From assembly GCA_038049695.1 (NCBI GenBank), contig CP142451.1, positions 33,092,001 through 33,156,000 on the forward strand: a stretch of DNA of 64,000 nt, given 5' to 3'. A program made the position numbers and the translations under genes. Positions 61,901-63,838 of this stretch are shown here, piece after piece (the first letter of the stretch is position 1; every line of letters starts with the position of its first letter). The DNA comes from Cinnamomum chago. Its lineage: Eukaryota > Streptophyta > Magnoliopsida > Laurales > Lauraceae. The notes beneath the pieces are model-generated. The model was given only the letters and a program-made list of their open reading frames with translations, did not search any database and had not been told where the DNA came from.

Positions 61901-63707
61901 ACAGAGCATTTTTTGAAATCAAGTACAGTGCATCTGCTATCAAATCCTGTTGTCAAAAGTTAACATGAATGATGCCAACTAAGAAATTTATCAGTATTCT
62001 TAGTGAGCATCTCCATGAAAGGCTTCCATGGATGTTCAGTGGGCCTGATCTATGATATTGATACAGTAGCATTCAAGCAATACACAAATTGGGCTATCCC
62101 AATCATCATTCATGGACCATCATTCTTACAATCACAACATAAGATTACCATCACTCCCATTGGATCATCTTTAGCCTTCAGATTATCATCATCAATTCAT
62201 TAATTATAAATAACCACTGTTGCCCATTGGATTATCCAATCTCCACCATCTCGCATTGATCACACCCAATCACCAGGTTATCTCATCCAACCATTGGATC
62301 ACTCCTTTTACCATCAGATCTACTCTATACATGATTGAGAAATCACAGCCCTTCTTACACCTACATGGAATGGCCTACTTGAGCACAATCATGAATCATC
62401 CGGGACATGGTCACTTAAAAATTAAAAGGATGATGATGTTATTGTTACTGGTGGTGGAGGTAGATCATGTGATGGCCTATTTTTTGTTCAAGCATCTTTG
62501 GACTAGATACACATGAACTTGATTAGAGTGAAGCACATGCCCATGCCATTCATATTAAACACAAAATATGCAATTAAAAATCATCACCTAGGACCAATAT
62601 CAAGGAGTGGTGAATAATAACGACCTCATTAGATGGCTTACTTCCTTCCAGCTGAGCAACATATCCAGTTTCAACAGGTCCATTCTGCAAGAGACAAGAA
62701 GAATAAGAACTTTCAACACATTTCTCACAAAAGAAAAGAAAAGAAAAGGGGAAAAAGGACAAAACAAAAATCTTCTTTACAGACTCACCAAAAGGGGGAG
62801 AAAAAATTCATATTACACTAAGCCACTGATCCCATTATTCAAACCATTCATCCCGTGGGACCCACATGGATACAATCCCAATCCGAATCCTCTGGTATCT
62901 CAGTCACGCTTCCGGAGCGGTGAGTGGGAAGAGAGAATGTGGACCACCACCTCAAAATCCAAATTCCGAATCGGGATCCTCTGAGTAGTTGTAGTCACGG
63001 TTACCTTGAGTGCACCATCCGAGTGGACCATTCATGGTCCCCACGTCACCACCGCGGGCAGCCTGGCATGCACGGCAGGCTGCCCGTGGTCAAGCCTTTT
63101 TAATGAGATGTATGGCATAAGGTTAACCATATGCGCCCGATCTCCCTCCCGCCGGCGACTGGGAGGGGAATGGGGAGGGAGAGGAAGAAGAAGAGGAAGG
63201 GAGAGAGAGAAAGAAAATAGAGGAAGAGGGCCTCCCTCCCCATATTGGGAGGGGGGGCGGGGGGGGCGGGCGTAGGAAAACTCTTTTTATTATTATTATT
63301 ATGTGAAAACTCTTTATTATTATTATTATGTGCGGTGGGGAGAGTAATTTTTGAGGTGACAACAGAACTTCTCAGTCAATAAAAAAAAAAAAATCAGAGA
63401 AGCACTTCCCTTTCGCCCAAAAAACTAAAACAAAACTTCCAAAACAACACAAACAAGGGTGGAATCCAGCCAAATAACAAAACCACAACAACAGTAACAA
63501 TTCGATGCTATTCGAAACGTGTCTTGATCAGATAGACTGACTGACCTCGGGTTTGCAGAGAAGTTTCGATGTCCTCTCCCACCTTCGAGGCGGACAAACA
63601 AACTGATCCACGCATCTGCGTTCGAAGGTCTTCGTCTGATGAGCAAAAGGGAGCCTAAAGACCTCTCCACGAATCAAAGTGAGATGCAAAGCTGATGCGA
63701 TCGACAT
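12275..63707 (-). CDS. AAE15/AAE16-like: Chloroplast long-chain acyl-ACP ligase, AAE15/AAE16-like (5' 12 exons; 3' end off window)
   Basis: Spliced gene. Exons: 63546-63707, 59935-60126, 56279-56393, 49253-49340, 26155-26366, 24644-24762, 24093-24242, 23396-23463, 13064-13169, 12707-12865, 12444-12497, 12275-12355. All eleven complete introns are GT-AG, phases match and the reading frame is open for 502 codons. The product belongs to the ANL/AMP-binding superfamily. Visible parts: transit-peptide-like residues 1-~54; a conserved block ending [11 protein letters not shown]; the ATP/AMP-binding loop [10 protein letters not shown] at ~276-285; WHAYER at ~319-324, where long-chain acyl-CoA synthetases have their linker motif; GGGSLP in exon 11; and YGLTE at ~485-489. 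In Arabidopsis, AAE15/AAE16 activate free fatty acids to acyl-ACP with ATP in plastids (family knowledge). Family members are ~720 residues, so about 220 C-terminal residues lie left of the window. The match was recognised by eye, and AAE15 cannot be separated from AAE16. No disabling change is seen. Confidence 0.93.
12444..12497 (-). CDS. AAE exon 11
   Basis: 18 codons, phase 0 to 0. Acceptor AATTGCAG|GCT, donor TTTGAG|GTAGAC. It encodes [18 protein letters not shown], the Gly-rich core motif of the adenylation fold. Intron 10 beside it is only 209 bp but contains a 39-base homopolymer. Confidence 0.95.
12548..12619 (+). repeat. Poly-C (39 bases) plus (CA)n tract in intron 10
   Basis: An uninterrupted run of C from 12548 to 12586 followed by CA repeats to 12619. 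On the AAE transcript this is poly-G/GT inside a 209-nt intron. Homopolymer length is unreliable in assemblies. Confidence 0.92.
12707..12865 (-). CDS. AAE exon 10
   Basis: 53 codons, phase 0 to 0. Acceptor TCTGTAG|GGG, donor TCAAAG|GTGATA. It encodes [20 protein letters not shown] followed by [15 protein letters not shown]. The hydrophobic [12 protein letters not shown] stretch resembles the membrane-associated segment of long-chain acyl-activating enzymes. Confidence 0.94.
13064..13169 (-). CDS. AAE exon 9
   Basis: 106 nt, phase 2 to 0. Acceptor CTACTGCAG|T, donor TTTGAG|GTTTTT. It encodes [15 protein letters not shown], then [19 protein letters not shown], matching the expected helical segment after YET. 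It was found by asking which sequence between exons 8 and 10 completes the phase-2 codon and the family block. Confidence 0.92.
13170..15255 (-). other. AAE intron 8, left part
   Basis: Apart from the possible SINE at 13740-13850, this AT-rich stretch shows no coding domain I recognise. The 94-residue frame at 14723-15007 has no family signature. Confidence 0.5.
13740..13850 (+). mobile_element. Possible tRNA-derived SINE
   Basis: GTTGCTCAGCTGGCTAGGGA resembles a tRNA A box, followed ~35 bases later by GACTGAGTCGAGTCTC, which could be a decayed B box, and an A-rich tail with GGAAAAAAA at its end. Short, and based on motif likeness only. Confidence 0.35.
15256..16190 (+). pseudogene. Copia reverse transcriptase/RNase H C-terminal fragment
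   Basis: Plus-strand pieces in shifting frames: the end of reverse transcriptase with [10 protein letters not shown] and [17 protein letters not shown], an RNase H remnant with EAEYHAM and MLATLG, and a C-terminal piece [19 protein letters not shown]. It is heavily mutated. Element B is inserted at its 3' end (TTATG duplication). Confidence 0.7.
16209..16576 (+). repeat. Left LTR of element B
   Basis: TGTAGAAG...TCTAACA followed by the primer site. The first ~100 bp contain three successive TGTAGAAG starts (16209, 16225, 16277) with repeated AACAGGCCCAGCAGGCCCAG text, so the true outer end could be 16209 or 16225; both are preceded by TTATG. A candidate TATA sequence lies at 16328-16340. Confidence 0.85.
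16577..16589 (+). promoter_or_regulatory. Copia primer-binding site (element B, plus orientation)
   Basis: TGGTATCAGAGCC directly after the LTR end. It is on the plus strand although the pol gene beside it is on the minus strand. Confidence 0.9.
16719..17234 (+). repeat. Element B leader, left inverted-repeat arm
   Basis: About 516 bp that pairs as an inverted repeat with 21140-21655 with only scattered differences. Its inner end (AACTGCTG) abuts the truncated RNase H coding sequence. Confidence 0.88.
17235..21101 (-). pseudogene. Copia gag-pol pseudogene (element B), C-terminally truncated
   Basis: Starts at the ATG at 21101. Gag (UBN2 type), two zinc knuckles [14 protein letters not shown] and [14 protein letters not shown], protease [11 protein letters not shown], gag-pre-integrase ([13 protein letters not shown]) and a full integrase core ([21 protein letters not shown]) lie in one frame to ~18723. 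A deletion then shifts the frame. Reverse transcriptase follows (18280-17600) with WQMVVKNAF where WQMDVKNAF is expected and a TAA after LYGL; the YVDDMIISG motif is intact. RNase H stops at ...SSASAEF, where the inverted leader begins, so ~110 residues, the polypurine tract and the 3' LTR are missing. Confidence 0.92.
21140..21655 (-). repeat. Element B leader, right inverted-repeat arm
   Basis: Leader in its normal position upstream of gag for the minus-strand reading, and the inverted copy of 16719-17234. At ~21656-21670 the text breaks and continues with leader sequence in the opposite (+) orientation. Confidence 0.88.
21671..22038 (+). repeat. Element B right end: leader fragment plus truncated LTR
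   Basis: 21671-21773 matches leader 16599-16704 in plus orientation; it is joined at a GTGCC microhomology to LTR sequence 21774-22038, which lacks its first ~100 bp but ends normally TTCTAACA. The leader-then-LTR order is the reverse of normal. Confidence 0.85.
22125..22470 (+). mobile_element. LTR-like fragment
   Basis: Contains TTATTATAAATATAGCC (TATA-like), then TTAATAAAATTTCCCTGCGTG (polyadenylation-like) about 60 bases later, an arrangement typical of plant LTRs. No coding domain or target duplication was found. The AACCCTAACCCTAGG near 22439 is too short to be telomeric. Confidence 0.35.
22471..23395 (-). other. AAE intron 8, right part
   Basis: AT-rich sequence next to exon 8. A partial repeat of ~70 bp (GTTCAAGTGTTGACAA... 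and GTTCAAGTGTCGACAA..., near 23200 and 23280) is seen. No gene or transposon is recognised. Confidence 0.5.
23396..23463 (-). CDS. AAE exon 8
   Basis: 68 nt, phase 0 to 2. Acceptor TTGATAG|GAA, donor TGCAG|GTTTGT. It encodes [20 protein letters not shown], a highly conserved stretch of the family. It is separated from exon 9 by a 10.2-kb intron that contains the rearranged Copia element B. Confidence 0.94.
23611..23912 (+). mobile_element. TRIM (terminal-repeat retrotransposon in miniature)
   Basis: Two 69-bp direct terminal repeats (23611-23679 and 23844-23912), both starting TGTTAAGTAGTTAG and ending AGCAACTTGAGA. The first is followed directly by TGGTATTAGAGCCAAC, an initiator tRNA-Met primer site; the second is preceded by a purine tract AAGGGGGGG. 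The whole element is 302 bp and has no coding capacity, which fits the TRIM/SMART class. No target duplication could be matched. It lies in the 629-bp intron 7. Confidence 0.85.
24093..24242 (-). CDS. AAE exon 7
   Basis: 50 codons, phase 0 to 0. Acceptor ATTTTAG|ATA, donor TTAAAG|GTATTT. It encodes [20 protein letters not shown] and [15 protein letters not shown]. The LPPWHAYER segment sits where long-chain acyl-CoA synthetases carry their fatty-acid tunnel motif. Confidence 0.95.
24644..24762 (-). CDS. AAE exon 6 (AMP-binding loop)
   Basis: 119 nt, phase 1 to 0. Acceptor TTTGTAG|GT, donor CATCAG|GTTTGA. It carries the signature loop [18 protein letters not shown], the Ser/Thr/Gly/Lys-rich motif that binds the ATP phosphates in adenylate-forming enzymes, and ends NLLHQ. 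All signature residues are intact. Confidence 0.97.
25340..25890 (+). pseudogene. Copia reverse transcriptase/RNase H remnant
   Basis: Decayed plus-strand frames show [17 protein letters not shown] (from YVDDMIITGND), then [12 protein letters not shown] and a phrase like [20 protein letters not shown], the usual spacing of Copia reverse transcriptase end and RNase H start. It is in intron 5 of the AAE gene. Confidence 0.7.
26155..26366 (-). CDS. AAE exon 5
   Basis: 212 nt, phase 2 to 1. Acceptor TTATTGCAG|C, donor AACAAAG|GTAACA. It encodes [19 protein letters not shown], then [10 protein letters not shown] and [16 protein letters not shown]. It is the longest exon visible and matches the family without gaps, as far as can be judged by eye. 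Confidence 0.94.
27140..27480 (+). mobile_element. Copia 3' end with LTR remnant
   Basis: The phrase [10 protein letters not shown] followed by a stop, then AAGGGGAGTACTGAG (polypurine tract and LTR start) at ~27217-27232, matches the common Copia C-terminus and LTR junction. The LTR text to ~27480 is decayed. The domain continues neither left nor right. Confidence 0.55.
27492..27632 (+). mobile_element. Possible SINE with A tail
   Basis: ATGGTTGAGTGGTGTTG resembles an A box, TCTAGTTCGATGTATC resembles a B box about 75 bases later, and the segment ends in a 12-base A run. Evidence is motif likeness only. Confidence 0.35.
27740..28510 (+). pseudogene. Copia reverse transcriptase/RNase H remnant
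   Basis: Frames read [20 protein letters not shown] and, after frame breaks, [19 protein letters not shown] followed by [11 protein letters not shown], the Copia RNase H C-terminal block. Many stops. It resembles but does not duplicate the 25340-25890 remnant. Confidence 0.7.
28504..28925 (+). repeat. Imperfect tandem duplication, ~207-bp unit
   Basis: 28510-28716 and 28717-28925 align along their length, both running from CAGAATYCTA through AATCCTACAATT, GATATAGGYGTAAAT and AAGTGAYTCGTCTAA to AGAGGTTAAT. It starts inside the Copia RNase H remnant and may derive from that element's 3' end. Confidence 0.75.
29126..29967 (+). mobile_element. Nonautonomous hAT element, older copy (family M)
   Basis: Flanks ACTTCAAG (29118-29125) and ACTTCATG (29968-29975) match at 7 of 8 positions, fitting an 8-bp hAT duplication. 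The ends CATGCAACAAATTAG and, reversed, CAATGATCAAAATAG resemble the better preserved copy at 41073-41812. GTAGCGG/CCGCTAC palindromes fill both ends, and the middle aligns in reverse orientation with 41420-41640. No coding capacity. Confidence 0.65.
30370..30640 (+). mobile_element. Copia 3' end and LTR remnant
   Basis: [13 protein letters not shown] and [10 protein letters not shown], then stop and GAAGGGGAGTGTTGTGAG, which is polypurine tract followed by an LTR start. LTR-like text continues to about 30640. Confidence 0.55.
30700..30900 (-). pseudogene. Copia protease-region remnant
   Basis: Minus-strand phrase [20 protein letters not shown], then [16 protein letters not shown], resembles the DSGATDHMT segment and its downstream text in Copia proteins, with the catalytic Asp-Ser-Gly lost. 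Short and decayed. Confidence 0.4.
31174..31503 (+). repeat. Left LTR of element D
   Basis: TGTAGAAGATAAC...TTATATTATATCA, followed by the modified primer site TGGTATCTGAGCT at 31504-31516. It contains a (CT)n microsatellite at ~31440-31481. Confidence 0.92.
31517..32255 (+). other. Leader of element D
   Basis: Untranslated leader with repeated CTGCTGGACTGTTT-type phrases (32090-32215). It joins abruptly near 32255 to RNase H coding text ([14 protein letters not shown]), so the gag-to-RNase H part is deleted here. Confidence 0.75.
32256..32291 (+). pseudogene. Element D first RNase H fragment, left piece
   Basis: Reads [13 protein letters not shown] in frame, then is interrupted by element C. 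The same frame resumes at 37757 after the AGAAT duplication ([13 protein letters not shown]). Confidence 0.85.
32292..32608 (-). repeat. 3' LTR of element C
   Basis: On the minus strand it starts TGTAGAAGATAAC and ends TCTAATA. The start also encodes the last residues and stop codon of pol (TGT AGA AGA TAA). Confidence 0.95.
32597..36247 (-). CDS. Copia Pol: protease, integrase, reverse transcriptase, RNase H (element C)
   Basis: Open for 1216 codons; the first ~90 residues overlap gag in another frame and are not meaningful. Real pol begins near 35985 (PPSNMPRQN). Protease [11 protein letters not shown]; gag-pre-integrase [13 protein letters not shown]; integrase with [28 protein letters not shown] and [12 protein letters not shown] (HHCC-like and D,D,E core); reverse transcriptase with [12 protein letters not shown] and YVDDMIISG; RNase H with [26 protein letters not shown] and LHGDN. 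The C-terminus [14 protein letters not shown] runs through the polypurine tract into the LTR. All catalytic residues are present. A stop plus a 2-nt loss relative to element B separates it from gag. Confidence 0.93.
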   Translation of the reverse strand: MIPAFKRSFAKNFVSPASVLLWKNQKPSLHLFPLTRLFWQPQLRSRLNVTNAKASDILPKIAARNWFVDIANGLVTLLRTVAAYSDGMRQPKKPPSNMPRQNIPAAFQAQAPLSDTGNTSSGAISMTPAQIQELIQNTVTSAYASMGFSGGRYQTHSSIAFPAFHSFASLSSPITLSTWFLDSGASNHMTSVEHSFTDSHPYVGKERITTANGDQLLISGVGTITLSSVSGHSITLPNVYFVPKLSANLLSVGQLIDDGYLVHFSSSGCVIQGRQTGKVIATGSKHGRLFLLDIGHHSFIASSSSQNFNKLRTVWHNRLGHVNNAHLLSLFKIGCLDSKIDNKMMSSFSQSKCETCCLSKSHILPFPVHNSRALASFDIIHSDVWGIAPTLSRTGFKYYVTFIDDHSRYTWIYFMRLKSEVFSIFQKFYNMVQTQFQRAIKILRSDSGGEYMSHEFSAFLSDKGILHKKSCPHTPQQNGIAERKNRHILGTVRTLLIASLVSPQFWCDAAQTAVYLINRLPSTVLGKTTPYGVLFGSTPSYSHLRVFGCLCFVHLPPTERSKLSPQAAKCVFLGYSNDHKGFLCYDQFEKRMRISRNVIFLEQIPFFSLRLDHHPLAVSYLLHFQESPSPSSVPKVYVRRYKVPSMVTPSPDPPPVPPLEPAGNHAPFDNTISLRRSSCPSVAPNRCGFPALFSSLDSAPIPTSYSQASKIAYWQDAMNEELLALEANQTWDLVPTPAKASVIGSKWIYSVKVNSDGSLDRYKARLVAQGYKQEYGIDYEETFAPVAKMTTVRTLLCVAAARNWPLWQMDVKNAFLHGELKETVYLKPPPGYACPPQHVCKLRKSLYGLKQAPRAWFDKFWAAILQAGFRQSHSDSSLFLRWTPKGYTFLLVYVDDMIISGNDTTGITDLKHHLTRHFRMKDLGPLTYFLGLEFLRNKSGIWVHQRKYATDLITSARLGDAHTFDTPTELNSKLSMDDGPPLEDPFVFRRIVGSLLYLTMTRPDISHAVHTVSQFMSNPHKPHLAAALRILRYVKGTLNHGLFYPSSSSLRLSAYVDADWAGCPDSRRSTTGWCMFLGDSLISWKCKKQTTVSKSSAEAEYRAMSSANAEIIWLRRLLCEFGVLVGSSTPLHGDNTSATRIANNPVFHERTKHIEIDCHFIRHHVVTEKITLPHVSTLNQLADIFTKALPKTRHHDLTSKLMFSALPHQFEGECRR
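35991..36809 (-). CDS. Copia Gag (element C)
   Basis: 272 codons from ATG at 36809. N-terminal DUF4219/UBN2-type gag with [17 protein letters not shown] and AWSKEN-like text, then [28 protein letters not shown] and [15 protein letters not shown]. It ends with two CCHC knuckles, [14 protein letters not shown] and [14 protein letters not shown], and stops (TGA) right after RSLQ. The related element B reads through this point (CGA), so the stop is probably a mutation. Gag packages the element RNA in virus-like particles. Confidence 0.9.
   Translation of the reverse strand: MEKYDVIPIKFNGQNYMSWSFHLKNFVGGQGLFGYLDGSITKPKPTSTTDSKNLATWSKENAKVITWILNSIDPSLAVALQAYTTAADMWAHLKKVYHQTNKARKFHLDSEIAKYNQGDKSVQEYFNGFLTLWTERDSMLIQTVSSGFLSEALKLQEETHISQFLMNLRPEFESVRSALMNRENSANLDTCFQEVLREELRLTCQRTIMEEPKAFLAPLPADSALLATPTPKQTQCYECKGFGHIAKNCRKKLVCRYCKRTGHIIEDCRSLQ
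37427..37439 (-). promoter_or_regulatory. Primer-binding site of element C
   Basis: TGGTATCAGAGCC on the minus strand directly after the 5' LTR, complementary to initiator tRNA-Met. Confidence 0.93.
37440..37756 (-). repeat. 5' LTR of element C
   Basis: Same 317 bp as the 3' LTR with two base differences; on the minus strand it is followed at 37439-37427 by TGGTATCAGAGCC. TATTTATAATC around 37511-37521 is a plausible TATA region for the minus strand. Confidence 0.95.
37757..38099 (+). pseudogene. Element D first RNase H C-terminus and polypurine tract
   Basis: Continues the frame broken by element [53 protein letters not shown]. It ends in TTTGAGGGGGAG (polypurine tract) immediately before the LTR at 38100. 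Confidence 0.9.
38100..38350 (+). repeat. Internal truncated LTR of element D
   Basis: Starts TGTAGAAGACAAC after the polypurine tract and follows the D LTR to CCTCTATT, then switches to sequence just upstream of a gag ATG. The CT repeat, the LTR end, primer site and leader are missing. Confidence 0.9.
38369..40231 (+). pseudogene. Element D gag-protease-integrase fragment
   Basis: Gag from ATG at 38369 ([20 protein letters not shown]), a frame break near 38790, knuckles [14 protein letters not shown] and [14 protein letters not shown], and stops at ~39208 and 39251. The protease reads [17 protein letters not shown] (TGA for Trp). Gag-pre-integrase and the first part of integrase ([16 protein letters not shown]) follow and break off at MVQTQFKK, where an inverted LTR piece begins. 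Confidence 0.9.
40232..40375 (-). repeat. Inverted LTR fragment inside element D
   Basis: About 144 bp equal to the reverse complement of D LTR sequence (from ATGAAATAAAAAGG to TTCTTTTATTC). The left junction shares AAAGAA/AAGAAT text with integrase sequence, suggesting a microhomology join. Confidence 0.85.
40376..40656 (+). pseudogene. Element D second RNase H C-terminus and polypurine tract
   Basis: [24 protein letters not shown] text, [17 protein letters not shown] and [15 protein letters not shown], ending TTTGAGGGGGAG before the right LTR. It is a second copy of 37757-38099. Confidence 0.88.
40657..40993 (+). repeat. Right LTR of element D
   Basis: TGTAGAAGATAAC...TTATATTATATCA with a longer (CT)n tract (~40920-40974) than the left LTR, followed by the AAAAT duplication. 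Confidence 0.92.
41073..41812 (+). mobile_element. Nonautonomous hAT element, younger copy (family M)
   Basis: 740 bp with perfect 8-bp target duplications TTGGCAAC (41065-41072 and 41813-41820). Terminal inverted repeats CAAGGATGAAAATAGC and CATGGATGAAAATAGC. Each end has dense GTAGCGG/CCGCTACG repeats (41085-41170 and 41685-41795). The middle is AT-rich with no coding capacity. The 8-bp duplication and CA start fit the hAT superfamily. Confidence 0.88.
42060..43560 (+). pseudogene. Decayed Copia gag-protease-pre-integrase region
   Basis: Plus-strand pieces: gag [20 protein letters not shown] and NQGDKSIQE (42320-42420); a zinc knuckle [13 protein letters not shown] (~42735-42775); a protease trace TSNHMTL (~43045); and a pre-integrase trace at ~43300. 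There are many stops, and similarity fades after 43560. It is a different copy from elements A-D. Confidence 0.65.
43561..44640. other. Intron 4 stretch without recognised gene
   Basis: No coding domain, terminal repeat or RNA gene is recognised. GGGCC/TGGGCC-rich text at 43800-44000 resembles plant repeat sequence but cannot be assigned. Confidence 0.4.
44640..45260 (-). pseudogene. Copia integrase remnant
   Basis: Minus-strand frames contain [18 protein letters not shown] (from [17 protein letters not shown]) near 44890-44945 and upstream text matching the integrase core around [11 protein letters not shown]. Stops and frame shifts are frequent. Confidence 0.6.
45590..49140. mobile_element. 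Repeat-rich nonautonomous element, split by a solo LTR
   Basis: Excluding 46472-48667 (plus one duplication), the two parts (45590-46471 and 48668-49140) share a recurring ~200-bp module: AACCATTCATCCTCT, then GGTCAAAAATGGCTATGGG, then GATTTTAAGATATCTTTG. At least five module copies occur (near 45860, 46015, 46220, 46360, 48755 and 48910). The ends carry CATTTACRCATRTAAAT-type motifs in inverted arrangement (45610-45690, 49080-49130), suggesting weak terminal inverted repeats. Boundaries are approximate. Confidence 0.45.
46472..48667 (+). mobile_element. Solo LTR, 2196 bp (TAATA duplications)
   Basis: Starts TGTAATATCCTGGG and ends GGGTCATGACA, flanked on both sides by TAATA (46467-46471, 48668-48672). 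It contains a TATA-like TTTATATAAGC near 46640 and no coding domains. The TG...CA ends, 5-bp duplication and length fit an LTR retrotransposon reduced by LTR-LTR recombination, probably Ty3/gypsy by size. The 4188-6500 sequence is a relative in reverse orientation. Confidence 0.82.
49253..49340 (-). CDS. AAE exon 4
   Basis: 88 nt, phase 1 to 2. Acceptor TTTCCAAG|GC, donor GAAAG|GTTAGT. It completes the Gly codon from exon 3 and encodes [16 protein letters not shown] followed by [11 protein letters not shown]. The intron that follows is 22.9 kb, the longest complete intron here. Confidence 0.94.
49470..49990 (+). pseudogene. LINE-type RNase H-like fragment (inside intron 3)
   Basis: The plus strand reads [17 protein letters not shown], similar to the PPPPGxLKLNxDGA start of the RNase H-like domain (RVT_3) found at the end of plant LINEs and related fragments, then degenerates with stops. 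Confidence 0.45.
50310..50830. mobile_element. Possible foldback/MITE with GGGTCC repeats
   Basis: Left end rich in GGTCTGGGTC/GGGTCC and right end rich in GGACCCAGAC/GACCC, giving many short inverted pairings around an AT-rich middle (50500-50650). Terminal repeat boundaries and target duplication cannot be set. Confidence 0.4.
51573..51870. mobile_element. MITE, ~298 bp, between direct repeats
   Basis: Terminal inverted repeats: left TTGTTTGGTAAATTCACT, right (reversed) CTGTTTGGTAACTTCACT, extending through GTGAAGTGAGG. The TGTTTGGTA ends resemble PIF/Harbinger Tourist-like MITEs. Flanking ~110-bp segments 51455-51572 and 51871-51990 are similar in direct orientation (TGGCATTT...CATTTATA...CATATTTGT). 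Confidence 0.65.
52290..52650 (+). pseudogene. Copia RNase H C-terminus and polypurine tract
   Basis: Frame with [20 protein letters not shown], then [14 protein letters not shown], matching the Copia RNase H end. About 150 bp later CAGCAGCTTGAGGGTGAGTGTTGAG looks like a decayed C-terminus, polypurine tract and LTR start. Confidence 0.6.
52675..53018. mobile_element. MITE, ~344 bp, GATACC-type ends
   Basis: Left CTATGATACCCGGATAC, right (reversed) CTATGATGCCCAGATAC: 17-bp terminal inverted repeats with two differences, with further GATACG/GTATCC text inside both ends. No coding capacity. The candidate flanking duplication is not convincing. Confidence 0.65.
53019..54060. other. Intron 3 stretch without recognised gene
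   Basis: AT-rich sequence; short frames at 53334-53631 (minus) have no family likeness. No transposon ends could be defined. Confidence 0.4.
54080..54400 (-). pseudogene. Ty3/gypsy RNase H fragment
   Basis: The minus strand reads [34 protein letters not shown] and ADALSRREH in order, the standard end of gypsy RNase H (DHKALxYL ... KQLNxRQxRW ... DYDFxIxYxPGKxNxVADALSR), with stops between them. It is the only clear Ty3/gypsy coding trace in the window. Confidence 0.75.
54540..54880 (+). repeat. CCTA/CCCA-rich low-complexity sequence
   Basis: Dense CCCTA, CCAACCC and AACCCTAGATCTAG phrases without regular period. The minus strand open frame of 68 codons here is Gly/Leu/Trp-rich and compositional. 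It may be part of the adjacent gypsy remnant. Confidence 0.5.
54881..56278 (-). other. AAE intron 3, part next to exon 3
   Basis: No gene, repeat pair or RNA recognised. Confidence 0.45.
56279..56393 (-). CDS. AAE exon 3
   Basis: 115 nt, phase 0 to 1. Acceptor GAATTGCAG|CTT, donor CAAG|GTACTA. It encodes [17 protein letters not shown], then [15 protein letters not shown], the start of the conserved N-terminal half of the AMP-binding domain. Confidence 0.94.
56394..57890 (-). other. AAE intron 2, left part
   Basis: No convincing feature. A plus-strand 65-codon frame at 57251-57448 ([20 protein letters not shown]) looks protein-like in composition but was not matched to a family. Confidence 0.4.
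57891..58985 (+). mobile_element. Athila/Tat-like Ty3/gypsy LTR (solo or fragment)
   Basis: Starts TGATGAGAGCCTAAAATGTATATTTTTGG, the opening typical of Athila/Tat LTRs. Candidate TATA CTATATAAAGC at ~58197; the stretch CCTTTTTGTCCCAGTGGATATGATACTCGG near 58840-58880 matches the usual 3' part of such LTRs. The exact right end and target duplication were not found. It lies in AAE intron 2 opposite the gene strand. Confidence 0.65.
59056..59500 (+). pseudogene. LINE-type RNase H-like fragment (inside intron 2)
   Basis: The frame reads [20 protein letters not shown], then [16 protein letters not shown]. After stops and shifts come [12 protein letters not shown] and [11 protein letters not shown], corresponding to the N-terminal DGS, central EGDS and C-terminal AD-LAK blocks of plant RVT_3 RNase H. 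Decayed. Confidence 0.65.
59935..60126 (-). CDS. AAE exon 2
   Basis: 64 codons, phase 0 to 0. Acceptor TTTTGCAG|ATA, donor CAAACAG|GTATGC. It encodes RRCSPLLES followed by [19 protein letters not shown] and the DPYHDPP block typical of plastid AAE15/16, ending TYKQ. A second AG fifteen bases inside the exon could serve as an alternative in-frame acceptor. Confidence 0.93.
60127..63545 (-). other. AAE intron 1 (3.4 kb)
   Basis: Donor GTCAGT, acceptor TTTTGCAG. Apart from the possible 60-nt exon at 62625-62684 and simple sequence near 63160-63310 (GA-rich tract, G-rich tract at 63247-63270, TTA repeats), I see no recognisable gene or well-formed transposon. Confidence 0.7.
62625..62684 (-). 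other. Possible extra 60-nt exon in AAE intron 1
   Basis: A segment with a very good acceptor (long T/C tract, then CTTGCAG) and a possible donor GAG|GTCGTT. It would add exactly 20 in-frame codons without a stop ([12 protein letters not shown]...) between exons 1 and 2, both phase 0. Known AAE15/16 proteins do not need an insert here, and a competing donor GTAAGC would break the frame. It is either an alternative exon or a decoy. Confidence 0.25.
63546..63707 (-). CDS. AAE exon 1 (transit peptide)
   Basis: 54 codons starting MSIASALHL and ending KLLCKPE, rich in Ser/Arg/Leu and poor in acidic residues near the start, as in plastid transit peptides. The first in-frame ATG is at 63707; the frame is open a few codons upstream but without an ATG. 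Donor GAG|GTCAGT, phase 0. The N-terminus is the least conserved part of this family, so this exon rests on splice phase, position and composition rather than on homology. Confidence 0.75.
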
Positions 63708-63802
63708 CGAAGTGAGGGTTTGCACAGAGTTTGAAGGATTTGGAAGATTGTAAAGAAGAAGAAGAGAACGAGTCCGATTCTAAATGGAATAAGTTAATAT
63801 AC

Positions 63803-63838
<36 letters not shown>

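Noticed and set aside
62574-63275. Several 60-125-codon frames on both strands near the gene start
   Set aside because: Low-complexity GA/GGA-rich or intron sequence without family likeness.
63708-63725. Start of AAE at the GTG six codons upstream of the ATG
   Set aside because: The frame is open there, but plant nuclear genes start at ATG; the ATG at 63707 was chosen.
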